Assembly: GCA_019096195.1 (NCBI GenBank)
Contig: JAGTXK010000257.1
Coordinates: forward strand, 62,001 to 126,000
DNA: 64,000 nt
Direction: 5' to 3'
Source: Boletus sp. NGJ
Taxonomy: Eukaryota; Basidiomycota; Agaricomycetes; Boletales; Boletaceae
In this document: positions 11,089 through 21,899 of the stretch, in pieces
Numbering within the stretch: position 1 is the stretch's first letter
Layout: each line of letters starts with the position of its first letter
Notes under the pieces: model-generated
Seen by the model: the letters and a program-made list of their open reading frames with translations, nothing else
Databases searched by the model: none
Told to the model about the DNA's origin: nothing
Translations under genes and position numbers: made by a program

Positions 11089-13536
11089 TCATGTCCGAGG
11101 AATATCGTGTTGGGCCCGAGGTTTGTCACGGCGAGGGCCAACTGTTCTTTGTGATCCTGGACCTGGAGTTCGAGTATCACGAATTTCTCTACTTTGCCTC
11201 CGGCGTTCGGTGTGCCGTCGGCATTGTATACTGTGAGGGGGACGGGGGAGCGAGTGGGTGGTCACCCCCTTTTCAGCCACGAACTTCTCGTGTATGGATG
11301 ACCCGGTGCAACCTGAGTCGATCAGTGCCTTGACTTCGGGAGTCTGTCGAGTTTGCGAAGGTCACCTTCGCGGGGATTTCCAGCGAGTTTCGCTTCGTTG
11401 ATCAGGGGGGAGGCTTTCCGGAATTTCGGGGCGTGCTGCAGGTTGCGGAGGACCCAGTGTGCCTCCTCATCGGAAAGTCTGCGGAGATCCTGCACGAGGT
11501 CCCGAGACACTTCGATCGTTCTGGTATCGTGGACGAAGGACTTAAGGTGGCGGATGCTTCGCTCTACATCCGTGTTTTCCACTTGCGCTTTCATCCAACG
11601 TATGGACCAGGGGTCCAACGTGTTCAACCAGGAACGAGAGGACATCTCTTCCTTTCGTGTTTCCTTAGGATGCTTCCGAGGTATTGTGTCCGCATCGTTT
11701 GGGCCGTTGTCTCGTTTTACGGATGGCGTGAACTTTACCTTTCTCGGCATGATGGTTATGTTTTTGACGGGCGGGATGCCCAGGAGATTCATGCAATTTT
11801 TGATTTCAGTCTCGTCAATGCTCAAAATGGAGAATTTATTGTTCTGCAATGACTTAAGGGGTACAGTAGGGCGACTGGTATCTACTGTATGGGTTGAAAA
11901 CCCGAATCTTCTATTACATTTGGGGCGTAAACTACCGGCTCTTCTTTCGGAGCCTCTGCTGAGTCCATCATGGCTCGAATTGTTGCGAACATCTCTGGGG
12001 AAACTTCCTGGCCATTCACCGTGATACTTCTCGCCTGAGGGCGAGGGTGGGGTGGGTGGTCTGCGCAGGGCCAAGGTTTCCTGCATTTGCGACACAGTCC
12101 TGCTGCACACGCCTTGTCTAGTTCCATTGGGGCGCCTTGACCGGGGAACGTGCCAGTCTGTTGAGGATGCGGACGCGAAGCAGGCGTTGAGGGGGGCGGA
12201 GCAGCGGGGGTGTGTGTAGTGTGGGCGAGGGATGAAGCGGGGGTTGTACGTAGGTCCGGTCGCATAGACAGAGGACACTTTCTTGCGCTCTGCGATGGTG
12301 CCAAGAACTTCCTCGGCCCGTACAAGAGTGGTTTCCCATTCGCGAATGTCTGTTTCGTCAATAAGGTCAGGTTTGTACCTTTCGACGTACTCCACCAGTT
12401 TGTTGCATGCCTGGTGGTGTATTTGGTTCACGATGGTCCAGCCGTTAATGCGTATGTCAAATTTTGCTTCAATGGCCAGCTGGTACAGGCGGGTGAAGTA
12501 GTCCTCCACTGTGTCCTTCCCCTGCCGGAGGGAGAACAGTTTTTGCTCAGCTAGCCGGGCCAGGCCAGCGGGTTGGAAGGTCTTTTTGAGCTTCTCTACG
12601 AAAAACTCAAAGTTGATTGCCACGTATGCGTTACCTTCGGCGAGGAGGTCCGAGAAGCGACCGGCCGCATTATCACCGCGCATATACGATAGCGTGATGA
12701 GTATCTTTTGGCGGTCGGTTGGCTCCGTCTCGAAGCCATTGAGGTATAGTGTGACTGTCCTCCACCACTGGACAAACTTCTCCTTGTTCCCATTGTAATG
12801 CTCAGGTTTCGCTGCCAGACTCTTCCCAATCCTCAGGGATGTGGGGGGAAAACCACATGCGGCGGGCCGAGGGATCCCAGGTGAATTTGACGGGGATGAC
12901 GGTTGGTGCAGTGGGGATGGGAGCAGGTGTGATGGTGGAGGGGCCTGCGATGGGAACATCCAGGGGGTCCTCCCTGGCGAGGGGATATGGACTCGGATAC
13001 CGGAGGTCGGGGAGAGGGCTGCGCGTGGAGCTGCGGCTGCGGGGGGTAGTTCGATTGGGGGCAGCAGTCCAGCCGCTGCGGGGTCTGCCGTGTATGCTTG
13101 GTGCCATATGTCGTAGCGGAGGATGGACTGGTACAGTGTGTACTGTGCGATGTCCTTCTGGAGCGTGGGTGTGAGCAGGAGTCGCTGGACGGGGACTTGG
13201 GGGGTAGGTTGGGCAAGCTGCAGGGTTGGCAGGCCCTGTGCTGCTGCCCGGTTGGCCAGGTCCCGAAAACTGCCCAGGGCGGGGGTTACGGATGCGGGGC
13301 GCGAGTACGGCAGTTGGGGGACGTTGCTCATCTCGTCTTAAACCGGCGAGTTGGGCTAAGCGGGTGATTGTTTGAAGGCGATGTGTGTGCGAAGGGTAGG
13401 TTGTGAGGATCGTGTGGACCACAAGTGAGTAGTCAGGGTGTGCCCAGACGTATCGTTGTCTGTAGACGTTGTAGGTTCGAGGGGTATCCGAAGGCAGCTT
13501 TAAAAGAAGATGGCAGGAAAGACCGCACACCGTCAC
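11089..13536 (-). pseudogene. Gypsy-1 gag and protease region (fossil)
   Basis: The gag capsid-type segment is clear at 12,300-12,850 (KFVQWWRTVTLYLNG, TLSYMRGDNAAG, VEDYFTRLYQLA). The short region 11089-11330 lies where the protease belongs. Proline-rich N-terminal part. Broken. Confidence 0.8.
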
Positions 13537-13539
13537 GAA

Positions 13540-14173
13540 GTGGGAGAGTCGGAGGGTAGGAACCGGAGTATAACTCTCTTACTACAGAGAGGTGGCACAT
13601 GCCCAAAAGTCAAGGTAAATTGGGTTGACACGCCTACGTGACGTTATGGGTGATCACGTGAACCCGAGTCCACTATCATAGGACCAGCGTACGCTCCAAT
13701 CGACAACCACTGGAGAAGCGGGGCTTGTGCACTATGCCCGGTAGCAACGTTATCCTTGTTTATAAACGCCGGACGAGCGTATATAACAGTGCTTGACGAG
13801 TGCTTTACTCGGGTGTGTCATGAACACCAACAGGTCCCTCTAAACCTGAGGTCTGGTGTAGGGTGAATGGCAGCGAAGAGCCCACACGTTTGGAAGTGGA
13901 TGGAGGGAGGTAACGGTGACCGGTATCCCCTTATCTTCTCCTGCAGTCAAGGATGATTCCCACACTGACCACCACCTAGTAGGCTGGAATTACGTCTATC
14001 GCTAACAGGAGTCCTCGGTTCCTCTGAGGATTGATGTGAGGGGAGTCTGGGTCGAAAGCGGGAGCGGTACTAGTGGGCAAAAAGTTTGCACCAGCTAGGC
14101 AAGGCAGTAGGGGTAGGAGGGGTAGAAATGTCCGGAGGCGAAGAGCCCAGGGATGAGGTATAGCTTTGGAATT
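13540..14173 (-). other. Gypsy-1 leader with self-complementary primer-binding site
   Basis: Untranslated leader next to the 5' LTR. The 13 bases adjoining the LTR (14161-14173) are exactly complementary to LTR positions 14238-14250, which lie about 33 bp after a TATATAA box (14277-14283, minus strand). This matches the known Tf1-type self-priming, in which the mRNA 5' end folds back as primer. Confidence 0.7.
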
Positions 14174-14534
14174 TGAAAGGAAAAGAGCCTCAATATCTCA
14201 AAGGGTGCGAAGTGCACTATCTAAGAGAGAGAAGAGGAATTCCAAAGCTAGCTAATACAGGTGTTGCTATGCTACTTATATACTATCTACTCGTGCGCAC
14301 AGACCATGGTTTAGGGCCGGTATGGAATGTGCTAGAAGGTTCCGTATGACATATGGTGACGTAGTGGGGTCTAGGTTGTTCTATGAGTATAGGGTTGTGG
14401 CATAACCTGACTAATGTGTGACGTAGGGTCTAGACGTTAGGTCTAGGTATAAGGTAACTACGTAAGTCGTTCGTGGGGTCATTAAGTGTTGGCTAACTTC
14501 GTAAATAAATACAAAAAACGTCCAATTCATTTCA
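14174..14534 (-). repeat. Gypsy-1 5' LTR
   Basis: Direct repeat of 7367-7727, 361 bp, TG...CA. It contains a TATATAA box and the self-priming complement at 14238-14250. Confidence 0.93.
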
Positions 14535-15158
14535 CCTTTCATCTCTTTCTGATTCAATCATAGACATTGCCTCCTCGGCTGTGTTCTCTTGCACACAGCC
14601 TAGTATTCCAAATCTCCATTTGACTAATGTCTAGATCCTTTATGGTAATCTTCAGTCTGCAACTTATGATTACCATATATGATAGAAAGCCTACCCTAGA
14701 TGGGCACGGCCTATATAAAGGAACACTGGCCCTTCATGTAACTCTAACCTAGATCTACACTCCTTCCCATGTAATCTACCAGCTTCTCCCACTCTGGAGG
14801 TGATCACCCTTGTGCTCGTGATCGTCTTCCTCATCACTGCACACTTGTGTGGCCTCATTGCCATCTGAACCCACTTCTAAAGCTTTGGCAACTCCAATAA
14901 CCAACAGAGGTTGGTCCATGCAAGCCTGGGACTCTGCCACCGACACTAGGCCATGTAAGCCCAGAGATCTAGTTTCTGGCCTCCACATTCCGGTCTGCCC
15001 TTCCTTCTTGGAGGATTGCACCACCATGGTAAATCCAAGCCTCTGTCATTGGTCATAGAGGTAACGAGAGGACTCTATGTAAAGCTAGCAGCTGGTCTCC
15101 AGTCAGAGGAATCATTGGGCCTCTGGAGATATTTTCCCCTCAAGTCCTGCTAGTCCTA
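14535..15158 (+). repeat. Gypsy-2 5' LTR, second piece
   Basis: Resumes after gypsy-1 with the duplicated CCTTT and continues to the TA target of Tc1-2 at 15157-15158. It contains a TATATAAA box (about 14712) and, 43 bp later, TAACCTAGATCT (14755-14766), complementary to the primer-binding site at 16790. Confidence 0.88.
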
Positions 15159-15370
15159 CAGTGGCTCAAAAAAGTGTCCCAATATTTGACTATTTTGCAA
15201 AGACTTGACATTTGCAAAAGAACCAAAAGGCATTAGCCCTAACCCTTGCTGGGCCATTGATAGCCCTAATCCTTGCCCTGAAGATGAGCCCTTAGTCATG
15301 TGAGTTGGTTGTCATGGTACTGAGTTATAGCCATATTAAAAGGATATGTCATCGAGACACTTATTTGACC
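15159..15370 (+). repeat. Left TIR of Tc1-2
   Basis: Starts CAGTGGCTCAAAAAAG; inverted partner at about 16545-16730. An insertion-like repeat of about 30 bp near 15235-15270 makes it longer than the right copy. Confidence 0.85.
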
Positions 15371-15509
15371 CTGATATTATCAACTATCATTTAGTAAATA
15401 ACATAAGGTTCTGATGGATGCTGTGCTTCAACCCTGTCTGATTATGTCACTTACATAACTCCAAATGGTATAAAGAGCAGAGATACCATTTAGCCAACCC
15501 TATTTCATT

Positions 15510-16526
15510 ATGAAATCCACTCCCTCCTCTGCTAGAGTTAATATTCTTTTTCCCTCTGAATCTGGCCTTTCTACTAGGCAAATATCATTCCAAATTGGTC
15601 TGGGAAAGTCTACTGTGGCCAGGGTTATCAAGGAGCTCCACCCAGGCAAGGAAAACATCAAATTAGGATGTCCTTCTAAACTTTCTTCTACTGATAAAAG
15701 GAGAATTGTCTCTAGTATTACCTCTGGCAAAGTTGAAAATGCTGTCCAGGCTATCCATCTCATCAATTCTGCTCTCTCTTCTCCTGTCTCTGCTCAAACT
15801 GTTAGGAATGTTCTCAAGTCTGCATCTCTCAAGGCTGTAGTCAAGAAAAAGAAGCCACTCTTGTCTGTGAGGCATAGGCAACATAGGCTAGCCTTTGCTC
15901 TCAAGCACCAACATTGGACTGTGGAGGACTGGACTAGGGTTATATGGTCAGATGAAACCAAGATCAACAGGATTGGGTCAGATGGAAGGAAGTATGTATG
16001 GAAATTGGCAGGAAAGTCTTTGCAAGACAAGGAAGTTCAGGGAACAGTAAAGTTTGGAGGAGGTTCCTTGATGGTTTGGGGATGCATGAGTTGGAGTGGA
16101 GTGGGGATTCTTGCAGAGGTTGAAGGGAGGATGAATGCTGAGCAGTATGTCTCCATTTTGGAGGATTATCTGCTTCCTTCCATGGAAAATTCTGAAATTC
16201 CTGAAAAGAGCATTATCTTTCAACAAGATAATGACCCCAACCACACCTCTAAAAGAGCCAAGGAGTGGCTGGAATCTCAAGGAATCAAGCTTCTTGACTG
16301 GCCAGCACAATCTCCAGACCTTAATCCCATTGAACATCTCTGGCAAATCCTCAAAAAAAAACTCAATAGCTATACAACACCACCAAAAGGAGTATGGGAG
16401 CTTTGGGAGAGAATTGAAGTGGAGTGGGAAAAGATAGAGGTTGAGGAGTGTCAAGGATTGATAGAGAGTATGCCTAGAAGACTAGAGGCAGTGATAAAAG
16501 CAAAGGGAGGGCATACAAAGTACTAA
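15510..16526 (+). CDS. Tc1/mariner DD34E transposase, full length
   Basis: A 338-residue transposase that would bind and cleave the element's TIRs in the nucleus. Start chosen at the only early Met, about 350 bp inside the left end. Domains: first helix-turn-helix about 18-45 (STRQISFQIGLGKSTVARVI), GRPS-like GCPSKLSS linker at 53-60, second helix-turn-helix about 62-105, basic run KKKK at 112-115, catalytic core from about 140. The DDE triad reads D148 (VIWSDETK), D240 (FQQDND) and E275 (LNPIEHLW), with exactly 34 residues between the last two. The length is that usual for Tc1 enzymes. No stop or frameshift is present, so it may be active; this is inference. It is closely related in layout to the broken copy at 992-2013. 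Confidence 0.95.
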   Translation: MKSTPSSARVNILFPSESGLSTRQISFQIGLGKSTVARVIKELHPGKENIKLGCPSKLSSTDKRRIVSSITSGKVENAVQAIHLINSALSSPVSAQTVRNVLKSASLKAVVKKKKPLLSVRHRQHRLAFALKHQHWTVEDWTRVIWSDETKINRIGSDGRKYVWKLAGKSLQDKEVQGTVKFGGGSLMVWGCMSWSGVGILAEVEGRMNAEQYVSILEDYLLPSMENSEIPEKSIIFQQDNDPNHTSKRAKEWLESQGIKLLDWPAQSPDLNPIEHLWQILKKKLNSYTTPPKGVWELWERIEVEWEKIEVEECQGLIESMPRRLEAVIKAKGGHTKY

Positions 16527-16544
16527 ATTGAAGAATAGAAATGT

Positions 16545-16730
16545 TGTTCAAAAAAGTGTCCCAATGACATATCACTTTAATATGCCTATATCTCAGTGCC
16601 ATAACAACCAAATTATATAACTAAGGGCTCATCTTCAGGGCAAGGATTAGGGCTAATATCTTTTGGTTCTTTTGCAAATGTCAAGTCTTTGCAAAATAGT
16701 CAAACATTGGGACACTTTTTTGAGCCACTG
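16545..16730 (-). repeat. Right TIR of Tc1-2
   Basis: Inverted copy of the left TIR, ending TTTTTTGAGCCACTG next to the TA target. Confidence 0.85.
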
Positions 16731-16787
16731 TATAATCAAACAGGGTTGATTATACAGAAATGTGTCACATTATTACCCAGTGTAACA
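16731..16787 (+). repeat. Gypsy-2 5' LTR, third piece
   Basis: Final 57 bp of the 5' LTR, ending CAGTGTAACA, matching CAGCATAACA at the end of the 3' LTR. Confidence 0.85.
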
Positions 16788-16789
16788 AA

Positions 16790-16801
16790 AGATCTAGGTT
16801 A
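16790..16801 (+). other. Gypsy-2 primer-binding site (self-complementary)
   Basis: AGATCTAGGTTA, two bases after the LTR end, is the exact reverse complement of LTR positions 14755-14766, downstream of a TATA box. This is consistent with Tf1-type self-priming. Confidence 0.7.
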
Positions 16802-17255
16802 TAAATTGCCAAAGACTATTCAGTCTAGCAACTCCCACCACTATTCAGAGAAATAGAACAGTGTATCAGAGGATAGGCCCTCGCTCTACACACTGTGCAA
16901 AATCAATCTTGCACAACTCCTTGGAGAAGATCAAGAAGAAGAAGCGACATCATCACAGGCTTCTACTCCTATCTCTGATATGTCTTCATCAAGAAGGATC
17001 CCAGGGTCATCTTTCTATTACAATGACCCTCCCGCCTGCACATTTCCAGAACAGTCCAGACGACCAGATTTTCCAGGTGGTCTCCACTCTCGAACCTCAA
17101 CCTCATTGGACACTCCCATCCCACTGTCCGCATTCCAACTGGTTCCCATTGGAGTAGATTCCCCTGACTCTCTCTTCAACTAAAGCGGAAGATCTAGTCC
17201 TAATCCCAACTCAGGAAATCCCCAGCCCGAAGAAGACACAGATGATGAAGATGAT

Positions 17256-18212
17256 ATGGTTGAAATTAAAGCTGCCCTGCCTGAGGAGTTCTCAGGAGAG
17301 ACCAACAATGCCAAGAGATGGCTCATGGCTATGGAAGGATGCTTCCATCTAGGAGAAGCAGAGAAGTTCACTAAGGAAGCCAAGCAGCTTATCCTATTGA
17401 ACAGGATGTCCAAGGGAAGAGGAAAAGCATCCGCAGAAGCCTGGCTGACCAGGCTGCTCAATGACACTGTGCCACATGCAGACAAAACCTATAATGAGAT
17501 CAAAAAAGCCTTCACCCTCACCTTCACCCCCCACAACACCAGCAATCTGGCCATGGCAGAACTCGGATCTCTCCAACAAGACAAACAGGATCCAAAGGGA
17601 TTTGACAAATTCATTTCCCAGTTCTCATTGCTGGTAGTTCACTCTGAGCTACAGAAATTCTGCTCTATTCTGGAATTCTTCCTCAGGGGGATCGATCCAC
17701 AAATTGCTCGACAACTAGTCAACAGCGAGACCTTCCAAAAGGCCAAGAAGATGGAAGAAGTCTACAAAGTAGCTGCCAACATCCATGGGGCATGGCAACA
17801 GATCAAAGGAATACAGAAAGGACCCTTTGTGTCCTTTGGAAGAGGAAGAGGAAACCACCACAATCCAAACACTATGGATGTGGACTGGATCACCTTATCT
17901 CCTATTGAGCATGCCAGGTGGATGAGAGAGCGAAGATGCTTCATCTGCAACAAAATTGGGTGTAGTACCAGGAAACACCTAGGATACCAGCTGATTAGAA
18001 GAGAGGAGTATAGAAAACCTCAGGAAATGCACACAAGAGTGGTCGTCACCAGGGAAACGCCACAGGATCCCCTCAACAAATATCTCACAGAAGTCTTCAG
18101 AAACAATGGACGAGACAAAGTTCTCAGAACGCTCCAGACAGCCTTCAACACGGGGCTGGATAAGCAAGGCCTCATTTTAGAACAAGTGCAAGAAGCTGCC
18201 GCAATGGAATAG
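17256..18212 (+). pseudogene. Gypsy-2 gag region (fossil)
   Basis: Capsid-type segment typical of Ty3/gypsy gag: KRWLMAMEGCFHLG, SAEAWLTRLLN, GFDKFISQFSLL, followed by a Cys/His-containing basic tail (ERRCFICNKIGC). It would package the element RNA. An unknown Ser/Pro-rich stretch precedes it (about 16,860-17,180). Confidence 0.8.
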
Positions 18213-18319
18213 GAAGAGAACATTAACTCTCTTGCCCTTGGACCCACTATGCAAATCCCCATTTCTCCCATAGATGAAACATCTTTTTAGGTGGAAGAGG
18301 TGTACCAACATCACCCTCT

Positions 18320-20240
18320 TCCTATATGATTGCATCTGTATTTATTTCTAGATTGAAGAGTAATTCTATTCACATTCCTCTCTCAATCTGGAAGCAGGAT
18401 GGCAAAATTGTTGAAACAAAAGCCTTAATCGGCAGTGGAGTAACAGGATGCTTCATTTCAAGACAAGCGGTGGAGAAAATGAGACTACCCACATGGAAGC
18501 TGGACAACCCGATTTGAGCTTGGAATGTTGATGGAATCCAAAACCAGTCTAGGACCATCAAGGAAAGGACCAACATTGTGTTGGACTATGGAGGCATATG
18601 AGAACAGTAGGATCTCTATGTCCTCAACTGTGGCAAGGATGAAGTCATTTTAGGACTTCCATGGCTCAGGGCAGTGAACTCTGACATCAACTGGATGGAA
18701 GGATGGGTAACAATAGTGCCGTCTTTCTACCAGTGCACTCAAGGCGATCCACCAGGAACACTGGAATAGCAATACCTACTATGGTATCTGGAGCATGACA
18801 AAAAGGAGTATGTGCAAGACGGACTCTATGAAACCTTTCATCATTTGGATGCTCTTACAATGGGCCAAGTTTTTCAACACACATGGGGATGTACCAGAGT
18901 TTGTCATCAAAAGGACCACTCTGTCTACCAAAATTGCCCAACAGACGCCAAAGGCCAAGATTACATTGCCAGATGCATTTAAAGAATATGCAGATGTCTT
19001 CATGGAGAAGACAATCACCAAGCTACCTCTCTTAAGGCAATATGACCACACCATCGAGTTAAAGGACTTGTTTGTTCCAAAACAAGCCAAGGCATACCCT
19101 CTCAACCTGCTGGAACAACAAGCATGCCGGGAATTTATCAACGAACATCTAAAAACTAGGAAGATATCCCCATCAAAATCTCCCCAAGCCGCTCCTTTCT
19201 TCTTTGTACAGAAGAAAGATGGGAAGCTCCACCCATGCCAAGACTACTGATATCTCAACAGCCACACAATCAAGAATGTTTATCCCCTCCCCTTAATTTC
19301 TGACCTTCTGGATAAATTAAAGGGATCATCAATCTTCACCAAATTTGATGTACGATGGAGCTACAACAACGTCTTGATCAAACCCGAAGATTGGTGGAAG
19401 GCGGCTTTCCTCACCCCATTCAGATTATTCAAACCAAATGTCATGTTCTTTGGAATGTGTAATTCCCCCACAACATTTCAGATGTTTATGGATGATCTCT
19501 TTGGAGATTATATCGCAGAGGGATGGTTGGTGACCTACATGGACAATCTGTTGATTCATTCTTCAGATCAGATAACTCACGACGAGAGGACACAGAAGGT
19601 CCTAGAACACTTCTGACAGTATGAAATGTACCTCAAATTGGAGAAGTGCACCTTCTCAGCCAAAGAAGTTGAATATCTTGGGATGATTGTAGGGAAGGAT
19701 GGAGTCCAGATGGACCCAGTCAAGCTCAATGCCATCAAGCAATGGAAACCCCCAGTGAATGTGAAGAACATATGGTCCTTCATTGGGTTCTGTAATTTTT
19801 ACAGGAAATTCATCCCCTCTTTCTCTGACATCGCACGTCCTTTGCTGGACCTCACAAAGCAAATGATGGCTTGGTCCTGGGGATCACTTCAAGAAAAATC
19901 ATTCAGAACCATGCAGGCGGCATTCACCAAGAAACCCGTCCTTGCCTTCCCTGATACTTCAAAATCCTTCACCCTCATGACAGACACCTCACTCACGGCA
20001 TCAGGGGCGATACTCATGCAGAACAACAACAACGGAGACATGCAACCATGTGGTTACCTCTCCAAAACTTTCTCTCCTGCTGAGAGAAACTATGATATTT
20101 ATGACAGGGAACTACTGGCTATCATACAAGGTTTGAAAGAGTGGCAGCAATACCTCCTTGGATCCCCCCATCCCATAACAGTGTTAACCAACCACAAGAA
20201 CTTGACATTCTTCAAGGAACCCTATCAATTATCCAGATGA
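18320..20240 (+). pseudogene. Gypsy-2 protease, reverse transcriptase and RNase H region (fossil)
   Basis: A protease-like segment at about 18,400-18,780 (GRSNGxx equivalent not clear) is followed by reverse transcriptase motifs [36 protein letters not shown], a YMDN box, then RNase H with LMTDTSLTASGA and YDRELLAII. Order is that of Ty3/gypsy pol. Broken. Confidence 0.85.
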
Positions 20241-20599
20241 CAGACAAGATGGCTTTTGTTTCTCCAAAACTACGATATGGTCTATCAAGCTCTACCCAGA
20301 ACAAAAATGGCCCCCACAGACGTGTTATCTCATCAGGACAAAATCGATACTTCCAAGGACAATAAAGATGTGCAACTCCTCCCATCCGATGCATTCAACT
20401 GTCAAGTATGAATGATTGACCTAGCACTAGCCAAGAAAATTAAGGGATCATCTCAAAGTGATCTCCTAGTACTCTCTGCCATACAAGCTATGATGCAAGG
20501 AGAACCTCTCTTCACCCAGTCTAGAGTGGAAGATTGGACCTTTGACAACAGCAATCTATACTTCAAAAACTGAATGTACATCCCCAGCCCAGCCCAGTA

Positions 20600-21841
20600 G
20601 GAATTGGTATCCTCCATGCATTCCTTCTTCAAGGGAGAATATGGCGGACACCTTCACACCACTGAACTTCTGGCCAAGGACTATTGGTGGCCCGGACTCA
20701 CTACATTCGTCTGCAACTTCATTGCCAGCTGTGCTGTCTGTCAAAGTAACAAAGTCCAAACACATCCTATGGTTTTCCCAGTCACCCCCCTGGCTTTTGA
20801 GGGCCACCGCCCTTTCCAACATCTATCGGTGGATTTGATCACTGACCTGCCCCCTGTGGAGAGGTTCGATTCAGTCATGGTCATGGTCGACCATGGGCTT
20901 AGTAAGGGGGTAATTCTTGCCCCTTGCACAAAAACAGTGGATGCAGCTGGTATAGCCCATCTTTTCTTCAAAAAGGTCTTCCTATGGTATGATTTACATG
21001 ACAAACTGGTTTCAGATCATGGTCCACAGTTCGCATCCACGTTCGCTCGGAAGCTCACTAGGCTCCTGAACTACGATGTCACCCTTTCCACAGCCTATCA
21101 CCTGCAAATGGATGGCAAAATGGAACGATATAACCAGGAACTAGAAACCTACCTCTGGATATTCTGCAATGGCCAACCACAGAGGTGGTTGGAACTATTA
21201 CCCATGGTGGAGTTTGCTCATAACTCCGCAACTCACTTGGTCACTGGAAAATTGCCCTTCTTCTTGATCCTTGGATATGAACTGAGAGCATATCCTTCTA
21301 TTGGAAAAACCTTCCTACCAGCCCTAGAAGAATGACTCTCTTTCCTAGAAGAATCAAGAAAGAAAGTAGAAGTGGCATACAAATTGGCACAACTACGTAT
21401 AAAGGAGAGAGTCCACTCTTGCTTCAAATCCTGGAAACTTGAAGATAAGGTATGGCTGGATGCCAAGAACCTGAAACTCCAAGTCCCCTGCTGAAAGCTG
21501 TCCCCAAAATGAACTGGACCATTTGAAATTACTCAAGTGGTATCCTCCATAGCATTCCGACTCAAGTTGCCAAAACAGTGGAAGATCCACAATGTGTTCC
21601 ACACATCCCTACTTTCCCTGTATTGGGAAACTATGGAACATGGCCCCAATTTCACTCAACCACCACCAGAACTTGTCAGAACAGAAAAGGAGTACAAAGT
21701 GGACAGCATCATCAACCATTGGGAAAAACTGGGAAGAAGGTAGTACCTAACACACCAGAAAGGGCCACAGCAGAACAAACTTGGGAACCAGAGGCCAACT
21801 TAGGAAATGCCAAGAAAATACTCTCTGAGTATAAAACCTGA
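20600..21841 (+). pseudogene. Gypsy-2 integrase and chromodomain (fossil)
   Basis: Integrase motifs LAKDYWWPGL, CAVCQSNK, LSVDLITDLP, LVSDHGPQFAS, YHLQMDGKMERYNQ and LLPMVEFAHN, then a degraded chromodomain (KEYKVDSIINHWE, about 21,690-21,830). Broken. Confidence 0.87.
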
Positions 21842-21899
21842 CTCAAGCTCTGAGCCAGATCCATGTCCCAAGACAATACCTCTCTGTTCATACTCCTAG

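Larger units (their letters stand above)
7367..14534 (-). mobile_element. Gypsy-1: young fossil Ty3/gypsy chromovirus
   Basis: Complete-length LTR retrotransposon on the minus strand, inserted in the gypsy-2 5' LTR. Both LTRs are 361 bp (7367-7727 and 14174-14534), start TG and end CA, and differ at about ten positions by eye (about 3 per cent, almost all transitions, several at CpG). A perfect 5-bp target duplication CCTTT flanks it (7362-7366, 14535-14539), and the empty site is preserved in the gypsy-2 3' LTR near 23,415. Reading on the minus strand: leader, gag, protease region, reverse transcriptase, RNase H, integrase, chromodomain. Its coding region has several breaks. It is the youngest LTR element here and far richer in CpG than its surroundings. 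Confidence 0.93.
15159..16730 (+). mobile_element. Intact-looking Tc1-type DNA transposon with long TIRs (Tc1-2)
   Basis: A 1,572-bp element flanked by the TA duplication (15157-15158 and 16731-16732). The empty site is preserved in the gypsy-2 3' LTR near 24,074. Ends are CAGTGGCTCAAAAAAG and its inverse. The inverted repeats run for about 180-200 bp, and the left one carries an extra ~30-bp internal duplication around CCCTAACCCTTGC. It holds one unbroken transposase ORF. Confidence 0.92.
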
